17,858 nucleotides of DNA. Source: Bruticola sp004554425 (GTDB taxonomy: Bacteria; Vulcanimicrobiota; Xenobia; Xenobiales; Xenobiaceae). The DNA lies in assembly GCA_958366945.1 (NCBI GenBank), contig CATXCY010000046.1:1-17858 (forward strand). Reading direction: 5' to 3'. The first letter of the stretch is position 1. Every line of letters starts with the position of its first letter. Below the pieces are notes generated by a model that made no database searches, was not told where the DNA came from, and was given only the letters and a program-made list of their open reading frames with translations. This document shows positions 15,566 through 17,858 of the stretch, piece after piece. Position numbers and translations under genes: made by a program.

Positions 15566-16258
15566 TCAGTCCTCCTTCCATTGAAGAAATTCTTGTTTGT
15601 GCTTTTCGCAATAGTCATGTAAAAAATTTTCATCACAATACTCGTCATCATACCACCAAACGTCATCTTCTTCTCCTTGATTCCAATTGCTCATTATTTT
15701 GTCGTAATTATCAACTAGGAGTTTTTTTACGGCGGAAAAGCGTTTAATAGGTTTCCTGCGTAATACTCTAATCCAAACATGTTTAGGAATATAGGGATTT
15801 GTTGGTGATAGTATTACCGGAATAACTAATCGCAAATAGCCTACCCATACTCTTACGCTGGGCGGAAATAGATTTCCATGATCTTTGCCCACAATATCGA
15901 AGCAAATATCATAAGGCAGCCCTGATTCTTCGCTAAGAAGCGACCTTGTGTTACAGAAAAAATCTTCGCATGTCTCCCATGATTTGCAAATCGAACATCG
16001 ATTGGTACATCCTTCGTGACCGTAACCAACTTTGGCAGCAAAATCTGTAATATGGTGCTTACGTGGATCAGCCAGCCTAACTATTCCTACTTTTGTTTTA
16101 TAATCTGGGAACTCATAGACTAGCAAAGGAGGGTAGCGCTGTCCTTTCTTGAGCTTAATGAGCTTAAGCTTATTACCATGCTTAGTGAAAGCTAGACGCT
16201 CCTTCTTGTACGGTTCTCTTTTAAAATAGTCAATCTCGCTAGTAGTAATAGTAATCAC
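15566..16258 (-). CDS. Unrecognised protein B1, unit-1 paralogue with CxxxCxxC-x5-C cluster
   Basis: I do not recognise this family. The frame is 230 codons from a GTG at 16258. Visible parts: a very basic N-terminus (PYKKERLAF ... KLKLIKLKKGQRYP, 17-43); GIVRLADPRK and HITDFAAKV; a cysteine cluster Cys84, 88, 91 and 97 (CTNRC-x2-C-x5-C), suggesting zinc or Fe-S binding; a C-terminal domain from LPYDICFD (114) through RVWVGYLRLVIPVIL to FSAVKKLLVDNYDKIMSNW (174-192); and an acidic, aromatic tail ending in QEFLQWKED. It is well over half identical to B2 at 17083-17748. The start is doubtful: the GTG overlaps the Shine-Dalgarno GGAGG, and no ATG or TTG follows before the conserved region. An ATT at 16249-16247 lies eight bases after GGAGG. 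No signal peptide or membrane segment. Confidence 0.7.
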   Translation of the reverse strand: MITITTSEIDYFKREPYKKERLAFTKHGNKLKLIKLKKGQRYPPLLVYEFPDYKTKVGIVRLADPRKHHITDFAAKVGYGHEGCTNRCSICKSWETCEDFFCNTRSLLSEESGLPYDICFDIVGKDHGNLFPPSVRVWVGYLRLVIPVILSPTNPYIPKHVWIRVLRRKPIKRFSAVKKLLVDNYDKIMSNWNQGEEDDVWWYDDEYCDENFLHDYCEKHKQEFLQWKED

Positions 16259-16355
16259 CTCCGGGTGTAAAATTTACCAACCTAGCTATATATAAACTTG
16301 GCTCGGTTGCCATAATTTAAGGTATTAACCATTTTTGTCTTATGTGTCATAGCTA
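16254..16355 (-). repeat. Conserved 102-bp leader of unit 1 (copy of 17757-17858)
   Basis: Ungapped hand alignment with 17757-17858 gives about 90 identical positions of 102. On the minus strand it holds an AT-rich promoter-like segment (AAGACA about 18 bases before AATTAT), an imperfect hairpin (CAACC-x-AGC type, plus-strand arms 16278-16286 and 16301-16309, one mismatch) and the GGAGGTGAT ribosome site (GGAGG at 16262-16258). The remaining gap 16356-16479 is AT-rich with nothing I can name. Confidence 0.8.
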
Positions 16356-16479
16356 AAATGCTTGGCAATAAAACGTCTTAAATATAGCTTTAAATTCTAG
16401 CAAGAGTCAATTTTAGGAAACATATTTTTAGGCTAAAATTTTAACTTAAGTTGGCTTGTTAAACATTTTGTAATAAATC

Positions 16480-16517
16480 AAAAGGCGCCTCAGCAGCATA
16501 GTTGCCCGGCGCCTTTT
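16480..16517. terminator. GGCGCC-stem terminator T2, end of accessory unit 2
   Basis: AAAAGGCGCC (16480-16489) pairs with GGCGCCTTTT (16508-16517); inside, CAGC (16491-16494) can pair with GTTG (16501-16504). On the minus strand the stem ends in TTTT after the CD gene; on the plus strand a T-rich run also follows. It shares the GGCGCCTCAGC arm with T1. Confidence 0.82.
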
Positions 16518-16552
16518 GTACTTTTTTATTTGTTGAGTGTACAATTTATTGT

Positions 16553-16801
16553 TTATTGTCTTTTGTTATCTTTAAGTTGTTTTTTTAGTATGGAGACTAA
16601 CTGCTCAGCTGAATATCTTCCGATCCACCAACCGTATACCAAGTCGTAATTTTTAATCAAAAATTTTTTAACTTTGCCAAAATGACTTGGCTCTTTTACG
16701 TTTGCTAGCTTTATGTATACTCTTTTACCGGTCTTTTCATCATCGGTCATAATGATTGGTATCCACCTATGAAGATCTACTGAATAAAATTTAACTCTCA
16801 T
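16553..16801 (-). CDS. Unrecognised ORF D, likely 3' part of the interrupted CD gene
   Basis: An 82-codon ORF from an ATG with no Shine-Dalgarno. It is in the same frame as the 78-codon ORF upstream (16844-17080); only one TGA and 14 sense codons separate them, so it is probably the second half of one gene. The sequence runs RVKFYSVDLHRWIPIIM, then a Lys-rich turn, FGKVKKFLIKNYDLVYGWW (41-59) and a helical basic end SILKKQLKDNKRQ. The IPIIM and VKKFLxxNYxxxxxxW elements match the C-terminal domain of B1 and B2 in the same order. Whether it is translated alone is doubtful. No known function; a possible readthrough product or a dead fragment. Confidence 0.6.
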   Translation of the reverse strand: MRVKFYSVDLHRWIPIIMTDDEKTGKRVYIKLANVKEPSHFGKVKKFLIKNYDLVYGWWIGRYSAEQLVSILKKQLKDNKRQ

Positions 16802-16843
16802 GGCGTGGTGCCCAGTGTCACGAGTTTTTCCGGCTTCATCAAA

Positions 16844-17080
16844 TCATAACTTATATGGAAGTGTTGGATTGCTGGCTTCCAAAGCTCCTTCTGATAAAAT
16901 ATCCGGATGGCTCTGACCAGTTATGCAATCGTCTTGCGTTACTAGATCACCCCAACCAGCAGGATATTCGTACATACTCTTGTTTAATTCTCTAATGCGA
17001 TTGAATTCGTCCATCCATTCGCGAAGGTTAAACGTGTCTTCATCTTCTGCGTAATAGTCTTCCGAATAATAGTCTGACAT
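16844..17080 (-). CDS. Unrecognised acidic ORF C, 5' part of the interrupted CD gene, coupled to B2
   Basis: A 78-codon ORF starting MSDYYSEDYYAEDEDTF, very acidic and Tyr-rich, with an amphipathic stretch (LREWMDEFNRIRELNKSMY). Its ATG follows the B2 TAA by two bases, and a strong GGAGG (17092-17088) lies seven bases upstream inside the end of B2, so translation is coupled. It ends LPYKL-TGA. Because the frame continues past the TGA with FDEAGK and then ORF D, and B1 reads LPYDICFDIVGK at the same point, the TGA looks like an interruption inside a domain. In B1 the aligned codon is TGC. The longer frame starting at 17191 overlaps B2 and is unlikely. Function unknown. Confidence 0.65.
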   Translation of the reverse strand: MSDYYSEDYYAEDEDTFNLREWMDEFNRIRELNKSMYEYPAGWGDLVTQDDCITGQSHPDILSEGALEASNPTLPYKL

Positions 17081-17082
17081 TG

Positions 17083-17748
17083 TTAGTCCTCCTTCCATTG
17101 AAGAAATTCTTGCTTGTGCTTTTTGCAATACTCTTTTACACCGTTGTCTCCGTCTCCGAAGCAAAAGCTTTCTAAACATCCTTGGTTCCAACTGTTGATT
17201 ATTTTATTGTAGTTGTCAACGAGAAACTTTTTTACGGCGGAAAAGCATTTAATAGGTTTCTTGTGTAATACCCTATCCCAAATATGTTTGGGAATATATG
17301 GGTCTGTTGGGGAGAGTATTACCGGTATAAGCAGCCGTAAGTAACCTACATCCACTCGCGCATGAGGTGGGTTTGGAATCACTTCACGATATTTACCGGA
17401 ACTACAGAAATAAATAATATAAGGTAATCCAGACTCTTCTCGTTGAATGCTTGCCACTGCATAGAAAAAATCTTCACAAGATTCCCATGAGTTACAAAAA
17501 TCGCAGCGATTGGTACATCCCTCTTGACCGAAAGTAACCTTAGCAGCAAAATCTGTGATATGGTATTTACGCGGATCGGCTAACCGAACTATTCCCATTC
17601 CATACGAGTGCTCATAGACCAATGAAGTAGGGTAGCGTTGCCCTTTCTTAAGCTTAATGAGCTTAAGCTTATTGCCATGTTTAGTGAAAGCTAGACGCTC
17701 TTTCTTGTATGGCTTTTCTATAAAGGTATCATCAAAAGGTTCACACAT
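17083..17748 (-). CDS. Unrecognised protein B2, unit-2 paralogue with CxxxCxxC-x5-C cluster
   Basis: A 221 aa cytoplasmic protein of unrecognised family, the intact copy of the pair. N-terminal MCEPFDDTFIEK differs from B1; the basic block PYKKERLAF through KKGQRYP (13-40) is identical in sequence to B1. The cysteine cluster is Cys78, 82, 85 and 91 (GCTNRCDFCNSWESCEDFF). The C-terminal domain runs from LPYIIYF (108) with PPHARVDVGYLRLLIPVIL (127-145 region) to FSAVKKFLVDNYNKIINSW, then a short variable part and the conserved end KHKQEFLQWKED. ATG 17748 is well supported by GGAGGTGAT (12 bases from the GGAGG core). It leads the second unit: leader, B2, then ORF C coupled to its end. CxxxCxxC alone does not make it a radical SAM enzyme; it is too small and lacks the other motifs. 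Confidence 0.75.
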   Translation of the reverse strand: MCEPFDDTFIEKPYKKERLAFTKHGNKLKLIKLKKGQRYPTSLVYEHSYGMGIVRLADPRKYHITDFAAKVTFGQEGCTNRCDFCNSWESCEDFFYAVASIQREESGLPYIIYFCSSGKYREVIPNPPHARVDVGYLRLLIPVILSPTDPYIPKHIWDRVLHKKPIKCFSAVKKFLVDNYNKIINSWNQGCLESFCFGDGDNGVKEYCKKHKQEFLQWKED

Positions 17749-17756
17749 GGTTAGTA

Positions 17757-17858
17757 ATCACCTCCGGATGTAAAATTTGCCAACCGAGTTAGCTGTAAAT
17801 TTAGCTCGGTTGCCATAATTTAAGATATTAACCATTTTTGTCTTATGTGCCGTAGCTA
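17757..17858 (-). repeat. Conserved 102-bp leader of unit 2, cut by the window edge
   Basis: Copy of 16254-16355. On the minus strand it carries the same promoter-like AT-rich segment, a perfect 8-bp hairpin (plus-strand arms CAACCGAG 17781-17788 and CTCGGTTG 17805-17812, 16-base loop) and GGAGGTGAT (GGAGG at 17765-17761). Identity still holds at the last base of the window, so the repeat may extend further. Confidence 0.8.
17781..17812 (-). promoter_or_regulatory. Leader hairpin upstream of B2
   Basis: A perfect 8-bp stem (17781-17788 with 17805-17812) lies 16 bases before the GGAGG of B2 and close after the likely promoter, so it would sit near the 5' end of the message. It could stabilise the transcript or bind a regulator. 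In unit 1 the equivalent stem has one mismatch. Confidence 0.5.

Noticed and set aside
16239..16313. A 24-codon leader ORF starting MATE before B1, with a 21-codon counterpart at 17751-17816 before B2
   Set aside because: The frames align without gaps, but the differences fall at first and second codon positions and change the amino acid, so there is no sign of coding selection. The ATG has no ribosome site and may lie upstream of the transcript start.
16844..16846. Selenocysteine at the TGA that aligns with a TGC codon in B1
   Set aside because: A Cys-aligned TGA is a classic hint, but B2 has Tyr at this position, B1 itself uses TGA as a stop, and I see no clear hairpin directly after the codon. 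A nonsense mutation is simpler.
16844..17191. A 115-codon form of ORF C starting at 17191
   Set aside because: It overlaps the end of B2 by over 100 bases, and the overlap translates to a basic stretch unlike ORF C. The ATG at 17080 has a strong ribosome site and a homologous start in unit 1.
15566..17748. Reading the B proteins as radical SAM enzymes because of CxxxCxxC
   Set aside because: They are about 225 aa, the motif sits mid-protein with a fourth Cys five residues later, and no GGE-like or later SAM-barrel motif is present.
1..17858. CRISPR arrays, insertion sequences, transposases, integrases, tRNA or rRNA genes
   Set aside because: No regularly spaced repeats, no transposase or integrase motifs, and no cloverleaf-like segments were found. 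The only multi-copy DNA is the tandem unit at 15372-17858.

Overview
The window is about 17.9 kb of bacterial chromosome, AT-leaning, with densely packed genes on both strands separated mostly by convergent terminators. It reads as two parts: roughly 15 kb of ordinary housekeeping and metabolic genes (1-15308) and a 2.5 kb accessory block of unrecognised, tandemly duplicated genes (15372-17858). A Sec-type signal peptide on an M13 protease, a lipoprotein signal on an M28 enzyme, D-Ala-D-Ala ligase and an FVFTEGEQEFY-type zinc-ribbon protein would suit a diderm Firmicute (Negativicutes-like) or another environmental phylum such as Melainabacteria. This placement is inference only; there is no rRNA or marker gene to fix it.

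Layout: nadK (NAD kinase, minus) diverges from a nicotinamidase-like isochorismatase-fold hydrolase (plus), a possible NAD(P) pair. A strong bidirectional terminator separates them from an M13 metallopeptidase (minus) with an unusual N-terminal cysteine cluster, preceded by a TrmJ-type SPOUT RNA methyltransferase (minus). D-Ala-D-Ala ligase (plus) diverges from trmJ. Next come a YbhN/UPF0104-type membrane protein and a zinc-dependent MDR dehydrogenase, an apparent two-gene minus-strand operon. A plus-strand run follows: an OLD-family ATPase/Toprim nuclease resembling YbjD, a B12-binding-type radical SAM protein, and mutM/fpg. A bidirectional terminator separates these from an M28 lipoprotein resembling glutaminyl cyclase. 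A two-zinc-ribbon protein (plus) closes the ordinary part.

The accessory block is the most interesting part. Two tandem minus-strand units each have, in transcription order, a nearly identical 102-bp leader with a hairpin and a full-length Shine-Dalgarno, a 221-230 aa protein (called B here) with a CxxxCxxC-x5-C cluster, a coupled downstream gene (called CD), and a GGCGCC-stem terminator. Both CD copies are damaged in different ways. In the second unit an in-frame TGA splits CD into 78- and 82-codon pieces, inside a domain that CD shares with B. In the first unit an internal deletion leaves a 20-codon in-frame scar that joins the first and last codons of CD. The first unit's B has also lost its ATG. 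I do not recognise these proteins; they look like a young, partly decaying duplication of an undescribed gene pair, and the array may continue past the window edge.
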